This document shows, piece by piece, positions 8,897-16,644 of a stretch of 38,553 bases of DNA. Below the pieces are notes generated by a model. It was not told the origin of the DNA, made no database searches, and saw nothing but the letters and a program-made list of their open reading frames with translations. The stretch is from Gammaproteobacteria bacterium (GTDB taxonomy: Bacteria > Pseudomonadota > Gammaproteobacteria > QNFE01). Where the stretch lies: assembly GCA_003645455.1 (NCBI GenBank), contig QNFE01000014.1:1-38553 (forward strand), written 5' to 3'. Position 1 is the stretch's first letter, and each line of letters begins with the position of its first letter. Made by a program: the position numbers and the translations under genes.

Positions 8897-9109
8897 ATGT
8901 ATAAATATGAAACTATTGTTTATTGGAGCGATGAAGATGATGCTTTTATTGCAGAGGTGCCACAACTTGCAGGTTGCACAGCACATGGTGCATCCGCCCA
9001 AAAAGCATTATCTAATGTTAATGAAGCCATCAAATTATGGATAGATACGGCACATGAATTTGGCGACAATATTCCTGAATGCAAAGGTCAAAGACTAATG
9101 TTGGCCTGA
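8897..9109 (+). CDS. HicB-like antitoxin
   Basis: 70 residues with the HicB fold signature: MYKYETIVYWSDEDDAFIAE then VPQLAGCTAHGASAQKALSNVNEAIKLWIDTA. A good ribosome site (aagggg) precedes the ATG by 9 bases. The partner upstream survives only as a C-terminal fragment. The protein ends before any DNA-binding domain. Likely an orphan antitoxin. Confidence 0.75.
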   Translation: MYKYETIVYWSDEDDAFIAEVPQLAGCTAHGASAQKALSNVNEAIKLWIDTAHEFGDNIPECKGQRLMLA

Positions 9110-9280
9110 TAAATCAAACAAATAAATGAGATATTTTTTGTTTTTTGTTTTTCAATTTACCAAAAAACAATAAAATTAAATTTGATAATTCGTTATAATA
9201 TTGAATTATTGATAAAAAATAAAATATGAAAATAATTAGAAAAATAAGAACAGTATCTTTAAATAAGCAGGGTTAAAATA

Positions 9281-9662
9281 ATGAAATATTTAATAGTAAT
9301 TGAAAAAACGGCAACTGGTTATTCTTCTTATTCGCCTGATATGGATGGGTGCATTGCCGCAGGCAAAACCACCGAAGAGGTTCAAAAAAATATGCAAGAG
9401 GCTTTGCAGTTTCATATTGATGGTTTAAAAGGAAGCTTATAAACAACTACGATAATCATTAAAACAGCCACTTTGCACTTACTTGCAATTTTTTAAAAAA
9501 GCCCACAGAACCTTGCTATAATGGGCTTTTAAAAAAAATCACAATTAAGCACAAATTGACTATTTTTCTAATCACCGCAGTTATTCATAAGCTTCCTAAA
9601 TGGAGCAAATTAAAAGACCGCAACCACATTCTTTTTCAAGTTTTGTGGAAGTTAGAGTATAA
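9281..9662 (+). pseudogene. HicB-family gene interrupted by a miniature element
   Basis: The 5' part (9281-9430) encodes MKYLIVIEKTATGYSSYSPD, a GCIAAGKTTEEVQKN block and QEALQFHIDGLK, a clear HicB domain. The frame then runs into the element at 9431 and stops as GSL at 9442. After the element, codons from 9600 read MEQIKRPQPHSFSSFVEVRV and stop at 9662, the normal HicB C-terminus. Joining the two parts gives a family-length protein of about 70 residues. Removing the element with TAAA (present on both sides) does not restore frame perfectly, so a small indel must also have occurred. A truncated 53-residue product may still be made. Confidence 0.8.
9431..9596. mobile_element. Miniature inverted-repeat element (MITE), copy 2, inside a hicB gene
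   Basis: 166 bp with inverted ends ggaagcttataaacaac (9431-9447) and gttattcataagcttcc (9580-9596), 15 of 17 paired. The interior matches the 406-567 element in several blocks: attaaaacagccacttt, agaaccttgctataa and cacaaattgactatttttct. It contains TGCTATAAT, an extended -10 promoter shape pointing right. TAAA occurs on both sides (9426-9429, 9597-9600) but is not a clean duplication. Confidence 0.85.
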
Positions 9663-9726
9663 AAATTTAATGCAACAAAAAAGGGCAAAATATTATTTCA
9701 ATAAAAGTATTTTTGTAAAATAATTT

Positions 9727-10062
9727 TCAAGCGACCGCCTCTTTTTGCAAAACATTACTCGCCCATTGATTGATGCTTTGATTATGTGATGAGGCAATGC
9801 TGGCAATATTTGCATGAACATCTGGTGTGAGACTTATAGTTAAATCGCCTGAAAAAGATTTTTGTGGTGTTTTGTCCGCCTTGTTGCAAGTTTGCAAATA
9901 ATCATCAACGGCTTCATAAAATGCCTCTTTTAGTTTTGCAACTGAGCTGGCATGAAAACCTACAATATCATCTATCCCATATAAATGCCCTATAAAACAA
10001 TCATCCTCTTCGCTAAATTCAATTTTTGCAGAGTAGTTTTTATATGTTAAAAAATTATTCAT
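9727..10062 (-). CDS. hicB: HicB antitoxin with C-terminal ribbon-helix-helix domain
   Basis: 111 residues and apparently complete. The N-terminal domain (about 5-58) has the HicB core: YSAKIEFSEEDDCFIGHLYG and FHASSVAKLKEAFYEAVDDYL. The C-terminal part, FSGDLTISLTPDVHANIASIA plus SINQWASNVLQ, is a ribbon-helix-helix DNA-binding domain, as in HicB_lk2-type proteins that repress their own operon. Its hicA partner upstream is reduced to a 3' fragment, so the antitoxin no longer has a local toxin. Confidence 0.85.
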   Translation of the reverse strand: MNNFLTYKNYSAKIEFSEEDDCFIGHLYGIDDIVGFHASSVAKLKEAFYEAVDDYLQTCNKADKTPQKSFSGDLTISLTPDVHANIASIASSHNQSINQWASNVLQKEAVA

Positions 10063-10171
10063 AAATTATTCCAATTTGAGTTAAAAATAAACGAGCATCT
10101 TTGATTTGATAAGGCTTTGCCTCTTTGGCAGGATGCGGTCTGTGAAATGTCGCTACAACATTATTTTTCAT
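10055..10171 (-). pseudogene. 5'-truncated hicA toxin gene
   Basis: A 38-residue open frame reads VVATFHRPHPAKEAKPYQIK then DARLFLTQIGIIYE and overlaps the hicB start by 8 bp. The FHRPHP-KEAKPYQIKD block is the typical C-terminal half of HicA toxins paired with ribbon-helix-helix HicB. The first ~45 codons are absent; upstream sequence (10172-10308) shows no matching coding potential. The toxin is presumed inactive. Confidence 0.7.
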
Positions 10172-10242
10172 ACTCATTTTGTAAATTATAAAATATACTA
10201 TTCAATAAATCAAGTTATTATAATATTTTATCTAAAAATTAC

Positions 10243-10272
10243 TTGATAAATTTTATATCTTTCTATTATAAT
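10243..10272 (+). promoter_or_regulatory. Promoter of the relBE-like module
   Basis: -35 TTGATA at 10243-10248 and -10 TATAAT at 10267-10272 with an 18-bp spacer, 37 bp before the antitoxin ATG. A ribosome site (aaaggt) lies shortly before the start. This is a near-consensus sigma-70 promoter. Confidence 0.6.
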
Positions 10273-10308
10273 ATCTGCATTTAATGCAACAAAAAAAAGG
10301 TAAACAGT

Positions 10309-10545
10309 ATGCACAATATTTCAATCAAAGTCAAAGATAGCTATTATCCAAAATTAATGTTATTTATTAAAAATAGTAAAAATAATGTTGAGATAACTGA
10401 TAATAATTTGCTTTATGATAAAACAGACGAGTTTAAAATTGATGAAGATTATTGTTTGAAAATGGCAGATAAAATTAAAAGCGGTGATTTGGCAGGATTC
10501 AAAGAGGTTACCGCTGATGAGTTAATGGCAGAGATAAAGCAGTAA
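10309..10545 (+). CDS. RelB-like antitoxin
   Basis: 78 residues, acidic and helix-rich in the C-terminal half (DYCLKMADKIKSGDLAGFKE then VTADELMAEIKQ), which resembles the toxin-wrapping tail of RelB/YafN-type antitoxins. The N-terminal half (MHNISIKVKDSYYPKLMLFI) is unusual: it reads like a beta-strand plus helix rather than a standard ribbon-helix-helix. The stop codon directly abuts the toxin start, indicating translational coupling. The call rests on this pairing. Confidence 0.7.
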   Translation: MHNISIKVKDSYYPKLMLFIKNSKNNVEITDNNLLYDKTDEFKIDEDYCLKMADKIKSGDLAGFKEVTADELMAEIKQ

Positions 10546-10818
10546 ATGTATAAAATTATAAGAACTGATAGTTTTGTAAAAAAAGCTAATAAATTTTTAA
10601 AAAAACATCCGGATTTACAAAACAAACTTGAAAATATTATCAATTTATTGACCGTCAACCCATTTGATTCTTCGCTTAAAACTCACAAGTTAAAAGGAAA
10701 CATGAAAGAATTTTACTCTTGCAGTTTGGATTATAAGTTTAGAATCATTTTGTCAATAATTGTTGTTGAAAACAAGGTTTATCTAATTGATATCGGCTCT
10801 CACGATGAAGTTTATTAG
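10546..10818 (+). CDS. RelE/YafQ-type mRNA interferase toxin
   Basis: 90 residues with the RelE/ParE superfamily pattern: YKIIRTDSFVKKANKFLKKHP, LLTVNPFDSSLKTHKLKGN, FYSCSLDYKFRIIL and the closing VYLIDIGSHDEVY. The conserved basic and aromatic residues near the end (H-K-L-K-G, R-I-I, H-D-E-V-Y) are those expected of active ribosome-dependent RNases of this group. Full-length and uninterrupted, so this is the only apparently intact toxin in the island. Toxicity is inference from family. Confidence 0.85.
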   Translation: MYKIIRTDSFVKKANKFLKKHPDLQNKLENIINLLTVNPFDSSLKTHKLKGNMKEFYSCSLDYKFRIILSIIVVENKVYLIDIGSHDEVY

Positions 10819-10856
10819 ATCAAGTGTTGTAGTTAACCCATGCGAACTCAATCTTA

Positions 10857-12209
10857 ATGAAAATAATGAAATTTTTTAAAATAGGTTTTTTAATTGTATT
10901 TATAATAGGTGTGGTTTGGTGGGTTTTTTTGCCACAACAAACTATCGTTGTCTCGCCTCGTGCTGGTTTGCCTTTTATTAGCACGCAGTTTAATCGCCTT
11001 GATATTGAATATCAAAAATCAGTGCCATTTTTTAAAGAAGATTATAAAATTTATCTCAAACAACCTTTGAATAAAAAATATTATAGTCTTAAAATTTTGG
11101 AACATAATCTCAATGTTAATCAAGGACATATTGTCGCAGGATTACGCGGGATGCCGGTCGGCAGATATGATTTATTATTAAAATACGGCGATAATAAAAA
11201 AACCAAAAATATCGGTGCAGTTTTTATTAAAGCAAAAATAACCGATGATTTAAAAATAATCCAAATTGCTGATTTGCCAAAAATCAACGAGATAAAAATT
11301 TTGAAAAAAATCATCGGTGAGATAAATGTTATCAACCCTGATGTTGTTTTGATTACCGGAGATTTGACATATAGAAAAAAGTCAAAATCAATGAAGAAGT
11401 TAAAAAAACTACTTAATCGCTTGAATCCCCCTTATATCATAGCCCCCGGCAACCACGAATACGAAGATTGGCACCAATATTTAAAACACTATCGCAAAAC
11501 TCGCCATATCAATACTTTTGGCAATTTTGTCGTGACAACTTTGAACTCCGGACACTATCGTGACCAGATGACTTATAGCCAGCTCCAATGGGTTAAAGAT
11601 GAATTAAAAAACCATAAAAATAAAACAATTTTTTGGCAAATTCATCATAGTCTTTTTGGAATTTGGAGTTTGAAAAACTTACAACAAGAGTTAGTTAGCT
11701 TAATCGAGCAATACCAAAGCCCGTTTGTGGTATCAGGGCATAATCATGCTGATGATGTTTTTGATAAAGCCGGCAAAAAAAGATCAAAAGAATGGGATTT
11801 TGATGGCACAAAATATATAATAACAACAACCGCAGGGCGAGATTTACGCCCTAAGATTGGTAGTTGCTCGCCTCATTATGGTTATAGGCTGCTCAGAATA
11901 AAAAATCGCAAACTTATAAATTACACCTATGATTATGACGGAGACGGCACACGAGAGCCATCTTGTTCGGTTGAATTTAATAATATCAAAGTCTCATATC
12001 CGGACCTCAACCAGATTAAAATTATCAACAATAGTAATGAGAGTTTTAAAAAAGCCATGGTTTCAATAAGTTATGATGGCGACCGAGACAAAAAAACAGA
12101 TATAGGAGAGATTATTTATAAATACACGACAGAAAAATCCACCTATTTTTTTATTGAATTTGATTTGCCCAAAAAATCTACTGTTTTTATAAATCTTACC
12201 GACTTATGA
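10857..12209 (+). CDS. Membrane-anchored calcineurin-like metallophosphoesterase
   Basis: 450 residues. One N-terminal membrane segment (about residues 6-24) is followed by a beta-rich domain (30-130) and a metallophosphoesterase domain (130-335): GDLTY at 168-172, GNHE at 198-201, HH at 263-264 and GHNH at 294-297. The first metal motif, normally D-x-H, reads IADLP (137-141), so a metal-binding His is missing. A C-terminal domain of about 110 residues includes YDYDGDGTREP and SYDGDRDKKTDIGE, Asp-rich loops that could bind calcium. It overlaps the next gene by 4 bp (ATGA). The substrate is unknown; the catalytic domain is probably extracytoplasmic. Confidence 0.75.
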   Translation: MKIMKFFKIGFLIVFIIGVVWWVFLPQQTIVVSPRAGLPFISTQFNRLDIEYQKSVPFFKEDYKIYLKQPLNKKYYSLKILEHNLNVNQGHIVAGLRGMPVGRYDLLLKYGDNKKTKNIGAVFIKAKITDDLKIIQIADLPKINEIKILKKIIGEINVINPDVVLITGDLTYRKKSKSMKKLKKLLNRLNPPYIIAPGNHEYEDWHQYLKHYRKTRHINTFGNFVVTTLNSGHYRDQMTYSQLQWVKDELKNHKNKTIFWQIHHSLFGIWSLKNLQQELVSLIEQYQSPFVVSGHNHADDVFDKAGKKRSKEWDFDGTKYIITTTAGRDLRPKIGSCSPHYGYRLLRIKNRKLINYTYDYDGDGTREPSCSVEFNNIKVSYPDLNQIKIINNSNESFKKAMVSISYDGDRDKKTDIGEIIYKYTTEKSTYFFIEFDLPKKSTVFINLTDL

Positions 12210-13150
12210 TAAATAATTTAAAAATTTTGAACTATCCTTTAATTGCGATTTTATCTTTGGTAATTTTGTTAGCCAACTATGGTTCTGATTTTGAATCTGC
12301 GGCAGGTGTTATTCATATCTTATCTTTATTTTATATCTTGTTTGCCAAAAAAATCCACGACTTTATTCCTATCAATAATAAGATAATTTATCTAATTTTT
12401 TTGATAATAGGGGTTGTATGCTCGGTTGGATTATATCAACAATTACATATGGGTTTTTGGCAAGAACATTCAATTTATCAAGCCTTGATGATGCTGGTTA
12501 TAATAATAAGCAGCTCCGTGATGGCACAAAAAACAGACAATACTTTTAATGGGACAGGCTTGGTAATTGCTTTATTTTTGCTGTCAATTTTATGGCTTTT
12601 AAGTTATTATTATCCTTTTATTATTTTGCTTTTTTTATCAATTATTTTTATATATGAAATATTAAATCAAAACAATCTGACAAAAATAACAAAAATAAAG
12701 TGGAATAAATTCAATAACAATAAATTGATTTTGTTCTTAGTGAGTTTGGAATTATCTTTAATGTTATGGGATTATCAAGAAATTACAATCTGGGCTAATC
12801 ATCTTTTTTTAATTTTAATATCCGCAGGTTTTGGAGCTTTTTTGCATATAAATTATAAAATTGGCAGATATAATATTTGGGTTTTGTCCGCCATAATTAT
12901 TGCCTCTTCGCTCTACCCATTTTGGATTATTCATTACTCTCATAGTGCCTTAATAGGACTATCATTAGGTTTTGTATTATCACAAGAATCAACAGAAAAA
13001 ACTAATATTCAAAGTTTAACAACAATATTTTTTATAGGATTATTCACAGGGGTTTTATTGTATTTAAAATTAGACATTATGCCCTACAAAGCACTATTTT
13101 TATTAGCTTTGTTTTGGCAACTAAAGACACAAAATAAACAAAAAAATTGA
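12206..13150 (+). CDS. Multi-pass inner-membrane protein of unknown function
   Basis: 314 residues, almost entirely hydrophobic, with about 9-11 predicted membrane helices separated by short loops and a basic C-terminus (KTQNKQKN). I do not recognise the family. Translationally coupled to the phosphoesterase gene (ATGA overlap), so the two probably act together, for example as an anchor or a transporter for what the phosphoesterase handles. It converges with trmB. Confidence 0.6.
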   Translation: MINNLKILNYPLIAILSLVILLANYGSDFESAAGVIHILSLFYILFAKKIHDFIPINNKIIYLIFLIIGVVCSVGLYQQLHMGFWQEHSIYQALMMLVIIISSSVMAQKTDNTFNGTGLVIALFLLSILWLLSYYYPFIILLFLSIIFIYEILNQNNLTKITKIKWNKFNNNKLILFLVSLELSLMLWDYQEITIWANHLFLILISAGFGAFLHINYKIGRYNIWVLSAIIIASSLYPFWIIHYSHSALIGLSLGFVLSQESTEKTNIQSLTTIFFIGLFTGVLLYLKLDIMPYKALFLLALFWQLKTQNKQKN

Positions 13151-13167
13151 AGTAAAATTTTTATTAA

Positions 13168-13848
13168 TTATATTTTTTTGAAAATCATATCGTAAATTTT
13201 GTGTCCTAATTTTAAACCTCTTTTTTCAAATTTGGTCTTAATTCTGTGGGGTGGATTTTGCATATAATCAAACTTTGAGCTTTTATTTTGCCATCTCTTG
13301 TCTTTATTTAATGTATCTAATGTATGCTCTGCATAATCCTGCCAATCGGTCGCTATGTGCAAATCTCCTGCTGTTTTTAATTTTTTATACATCACATCTA
13401 TGTTTTTTTTGTTGACAAATCTGCGTTTGTTGTGTTTTTTTTTGTGCCAAGGATCAGGGAATAAAAGAAATATTTTATCCATACTATTGTCGGTAAAGTT
13501 ATAGGATAAAACCTCAATCGCATCTTCACGACTTATTTTAAGATTAGGCAATGGATCTAATTTTAATTTTTGGAGCAATATTCCTATCCCAGACAAATAA
13601 ACCTCAATGCCGATAAAATTTATATGAGGATTATTCTTTGCCATATGGTATAGATTTTCTCCATCACCAAAACCTATCTCTAACCAGCTAGGTTGTTTTT
13701 TTAAAAATAAATCTGGAATATTTTTTTGATTTTTAACATCGATTCCATATAAATCCCAACAACTATCAATAGCTCTTTTTTGTGCTTTGGTCCATCTTCC
13801 TTGTCTGCGAACAAAAGAGCGAATTTTTCTATTTTTATTATTGCACAA
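13168..13848 (-). CDS. trmB: tRNA (guanine-N7)-methyltransferase TrmB
   Basis: 226 residues; methylates G46 in the tRNA variable loop using S-adenosylmethionine. The SAM-binding motif EIGFGDG is at 57-63 and the family signature FPDPWHKKKHNKRR at 130-143; the N-terminal RSFVRRQGR is also typical. The only start giving this length is TTG (13846-13848), 8 bp after the thiG stop, with ggag in the end of thiG as a distant ribosome site. Probably co-transcribed with thiG. Confidence 0.95.
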   Translation of the reverse strand: MCNNKNRKIRSFVRRQGRWTKAQKRAIDSCWDLYGIDVKNQKNIPDLFLKKQPSWLEIGFGDGENLYHMAKNNPHINFIGIEVYLSGIGILLQKLKLDPLPNLKISREDAIEVLSYNFTDNSMDKIFLLFPDPWHKKKHNKRRFVNKKNIDVMYKKLKTAGDLHIATDWQDYAEHTLDTLNKDKRWQNKSSKFDYMQNPPHRIKTKFEKRGLKLGHKIYDMIFKKI

Positions 13849-13856
13849 AATAAATT

Positions 13857-14636
13857 TTAAAAAAAAGCTCCATCAATTGGTGAGGAGGCACTGGCATATC
13901 TTTTTCTATCCATTCTGCCTGCAAGGTAAGCTTCCCTACCTGCTATTGTTGCTTTTTTCATAGCAGATGCCATTAAAATAGGATTTTTAGCACAGGCTAT
14001 GGCAGTATTCATCAAGACTCCATCACAACCTAACTCCATGGCCTTTGTCGCATCAGATGCAGTTCCCACTCCTGCATCAACAATAATAGGCACACAGGCA
14101 TTTTCAATTATACTTAATAAGTTATATTTATTTTGAATTCCGAGTCCTGAGCCTATGGGGGCAGCTAATGGCATCACCGCTATACAACCAATTTGCTCTA
14201 ATTCCTTGGCAATTATTAAATCATCGCTGGTATAAACCATAACATCAAAACCATCTTTTACTAAAACTTCGGCAGCTTTTATGGTATCGATAACATTGGG
14301 ATAGAGAGTTTTCTCATCTCCCAATACTTCCAATTTTACTAAGTTATGACCATCTAATAACTCTCTTGCCATATGACAAGTTCTGATTGCATCTTCGGCA
14401 TTATAACAACCTGCGGTATTTGGTAGAATAGTCCATTTTTCAGGAGATATAACATCAAGAAGATTTGCTTCATTTTTATTTTGACCTATATTAGTGCGAC
14501 GAATGGCGACAGTTACTACCTCTGCACCTGATTTTTTTATTGCATCTGCCGTTTGTTTTAAATCTTTATATTTACCAGTTCCTACTAATAATCTAGATTC
14601 AAATTCATACTTGCCAACTTTCAATATATCACTCAT
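13857..14636 (-). CDS. thiG: Thiazole synthase ThiG
   Basis: 259 residues, normal for ThiG. Forms the thiazole ring of thiamine from deoxyxylulose phosphate, dehydroglycine/iminoglycine and ThiS-thiocarboxylate. The Schiff-base lysine is K101 in VKLEVLGD; other blocks are [50 protein letters not shown] and [11 protein letters not shown]. thiS, often just upstream, is not here. With thiC at 4.4 kb the window covers both branches of the pathway but in separate transcription units. Confidence 0.97.
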   Translation of the reverse strand: MSDILKVGKYEFESRLLVGTGKYKDLKQTADAIKKSGAEVVTVAIRRTNIGQNKNEANLLDVISPEKWTILPNTAGCYNAEDAIRTCHMARELLDGHNLVKLEVLGDEKTLYPNVIDTIKAAEVLVKDGFDVMVYTSDDLIIAKELEQIGCIAVMPLAAPIGSGLGIQNKYNLLSIIENACVPIIVDAGVGTASDATKAMELGCDGVLMNTAIACAKNPILMASAMKKATIAGREAYLAGRMDRKRYASASSPIDGAFF

Positions 14637-14697
14637 AAAAAATTCCCAAAAATAATCCTATATACTAACATTTTTTAAAAAATATAATATAATAATA

Positions 14698-14856
14698 GAG
14701 ACCTTTGTATAAATCAAGCACGCTTTATAACAACAATAAAATGCACCTATTTTACCAAAAAATTCATTAAAGGACTTGCCATTTTCCTTATTTTTTGATA
14801 AAATATGCACCATTTTCTTGTTATCCTAAAATGCACTTGATTTATACAAAGATCTC
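14698..14856. mobile_element. 159-bp terminal-inverted-repeat element forming the prepilin leader
   Basis: The left end reads gagacctttgtataaatcaa from 14698; the right end, complemented, reads gagatctttgtataaatcaa, 1 mismatch in 20. No coding potential inside. GAGACCTTTG is a known type of IS5-family (IS1031-like) terminus, and remnants of it appear at 7122 and near 6287. The element ends 3 bp before the prepilin ATG. The flanks (TA on the left, AA on the right) do not show a clear duplication. Confidence 0.75.
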
Positions 14857-14859
14857 AAA

Positions 14860-15564
14860 ATGAATAAAAAAAATTATGGCTTCACTTTGATTGAGCTTAG
14901 TATCGTTCTTTTAATAGTTGGAATATTATTGGCAGGTGCGATCAAACCAATTAGTTGGCAAATTGAAAATAGTCGCAATAAAGAGAGCTTAATACAATTA
15001 GAGCAGATAAAGCAAGCCTTGTTAGGTTTTGCTGCCTCATCAGGTTACTTGCCTTGTCCTGCGAGCATCACAAGTTACGGCACCCAAGATCGTCCAAATA
15101 TAAACAGCAACTGCAATCTTGTTGCAGGTTATGTCCCCTACAAAGATTTGGGAATAAACCCCAAAACAAATAAGGGAATTTTACAGGATGCTTTTAATCA
15201 GCCAATTATATATGCCCTTAATAATTATAAAATTTCAGGGTCGCAGGTTTTTGCCAAAATTGATGGCATTAAAAATGCTGGAATTCATAACTTATATAAA
15301 AAAAATCTCTTGAATGTATGCACTTTGTCACCTTGCAATAGTAGCACAGCAAGCACCAATAGGCTCACAAATCACCTACCTATAGTTTTAATATCACAGG
15401 GCAAGAAAAATAACAATACAAGCATAACAGAGAGTGAAAACATTGATAACGACAAGTATTTTATTATGCAAGACTATAGGATGGATGGTTTTAATGATAT
15501 ATTTGTGTGGGTATCTGTGCATAATATTTTTGCAACAATGTTAAGCTCTCATATACTGCCTTAG
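14860..15564 (+). CDS. Type IV prepilin-like protein (class III signal)
   Basis: 234 residues. MNKKNYG|FTLIELSIVLLIVGILLAG is a prepilin leader: cleavage after G7, methylated Phe8 and the invariant Glu at +5 (E12), then the hydrophobic assembly helix. IKQALLGFAASSGYLPCPAS is the motif of a prepilin group found in type II secretion/MSHA-like systems. Cys residues in PCPAS, NSNCN, NVCTLSPCN could form disulfides in the globular domain. No other pilus gene is adjacent. The start lies 3 bp after a miniature element and lacks a recognisable ribosome site, so expression may depend on, or be impaired by, the element. Confidence 0.8.
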   Translation: MNKKNYGFTLIELSIVLLIVGILLAGAIKPISWQIENSRNKESLIQLEQIKQALLGFAASSGYLPCPASITSYGTQDRPNINSNCNLVAGYVPYKDLGINPKTNKGILQDAFNQPIIYALNNYKISGSQVFAKIDGIKNAGIHNLYKKNLLNVCTLSPCNSSTASTNRLTNHLPIVLISQGKKNNNTSITESENIDNDKYFIMQDYRMDGFNDIFVWVSVHNIFATMLSSHILP

Positions 15565-15576
15565 ATTTTTAAATTA

Positions 15577-16644
15577 TCAATCAAACAAAGCAACACTTTT
15601 TATTTGCACATATACTTGTTTATTTATTTTTAATGATAAAATACCTGCAGATTTATTGGTAATCTTAGCAAATATCTCATCGTCTGCTATTTTTAATTTT
15701 ATTAATTTTTGTGATAATCCTGCGGGTTTGATGTTTGTTACACGGGCTTTAAATATATTTAATATACTCGTATTATTGTTGTATGCTGTTGCAAGGCTTA
15801 CATCTTTTGCCACGATTCTCAGGCGAATTTTTTGTTTCATATTTAAGTCGGTTCTTGCCACTTGGAACATTCCTCCTGAAAAACCTAAATAACTGATAGC
15901 ATATTTTTTATCTATTTTCGCAACTTCCGTCTTTATAATGACTGATGTTTCATCACTTTGAGCAAAATAAATATCGTCATTAGCAAAAATTTTGGCTGTT
16001 TTGCCGTAGGTTATTATTTTGCCATTATCCATTAAAACTAGATCATCGGCAATTTGAGATACTTCTTGGATGTTGTGGCTGATAAAAACTATTGTTATAT
16101 TGTGTTTTTGTGGAACTTTTAGAATGCATTTAATTATATTTTCTCTTTTTTTGATATCTATTGACGACAATGTTTCATCCAATAGTAATATTTTAGGAGA
16201 TGACAATAATGCTCTTGCTATGGCTATTTGACTCTGTTCGCCACCAGATAACATAGCAGGTTTTTTTGTTAATAAATTCTCTAATTGTAAATCATTTATT
16301 ATGTCTTTAATTTTTATTTTTATATCTGCCTTACTGACTCTCTTATAGCCATATTCTAAATTTTCCATAACACTTTTATGAAAAAAAAGATTATTATCTT
16401 GAAAAACCGTTGCTATTTGTCTTTTGTGAGGCAAAATAAAAACATTTTCATCTTGATAAATTGTATCGTCACAGACAAAACATCCGGTTGTGTTAGGTTC
16501 CAATCCATTGAGACACCTTAATAATGTGCTTTTTCCCGATCCTGATTTACCATAAATAGCTGTAATTTTATTTTCTCTAATAGAAAAATTAACATCCAAG
16601 GTAAATTTATTTTTTACAAGCTTCAACTTAACTTTAATTGACAT
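15577..16644 (-). CDS. modC: Molybdate ABC transporter ATPase ModC
   Basis: 355 residues. Walker A GKSGSGKST at 32-40, Q-loop Q81, signature LSGGEQ at 131-136, Walker B ILLLDE at 151-156. A C-terminal Mop/TOBE domain (about 290-350, starting SILNIFKARVTNIKPAG) binds molybdate and distinguishes ModC from other ATPases. The signature continues QSQIAIARALL rather than the usual RQRVALARALL, a mild divergence. The start overlaps the end of modB by 11 bp. Powers uptake of molybdate for molybdopterin enzymes. Confidence 0.95.
   Translation of the reverse strand: MSIKVKLKLVKNKFTLDVNFSIRENKITAIYGKSGSGKSTLLRCLNGLEPNTTGCFVCDDTIYQDENVFILPHKRQIATVFQDNNLFFHKSVMENLEYGYKRVSKADIKIKIKDIINDLQLENLLTKKPAMLSGGEQSQIAIARALLSSPKILLLDETLSSIDIKKRENIIKCILKVPQKHNITIVFISHNIQEVSQIADDLVLMDNGKIITYGKTAKIFANDDIYFAQSDETSVIIKTEVAKIDKKYAISYLGFSGGMFQVARTDLNMKQKIRLRIVAKDVSLATAYNNNTSILNIFKARVTNIKPAGLSQKLIKLKIADDEIFAKITNKSAGILSLKINKQVYVQIKSVALFD

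Noticed and set aside
9137-9172. Possible rho-independent terminator after the hicB-like gene at 8897
   Set aside because: ttgttttttg pairs with caaaaaacaa across a short loop, but the stem is almost all A-T and lacks a T-run, which chance gives easily in this composition.
9229-9279. 16-codon open frame (ATG to TAA) just before the split hicB, as a hicA remnant
   Set aside because: MKIIRKIRTVSLNKQG is too short and shows no convincing HicA block.
6186-10818. Prophage or genomic-island integration site
   Set aside because: No integrase, tRNA gene, phage structural gene or direct-repeat attachment pair was found; the area is explained by small modules and miniature elements.
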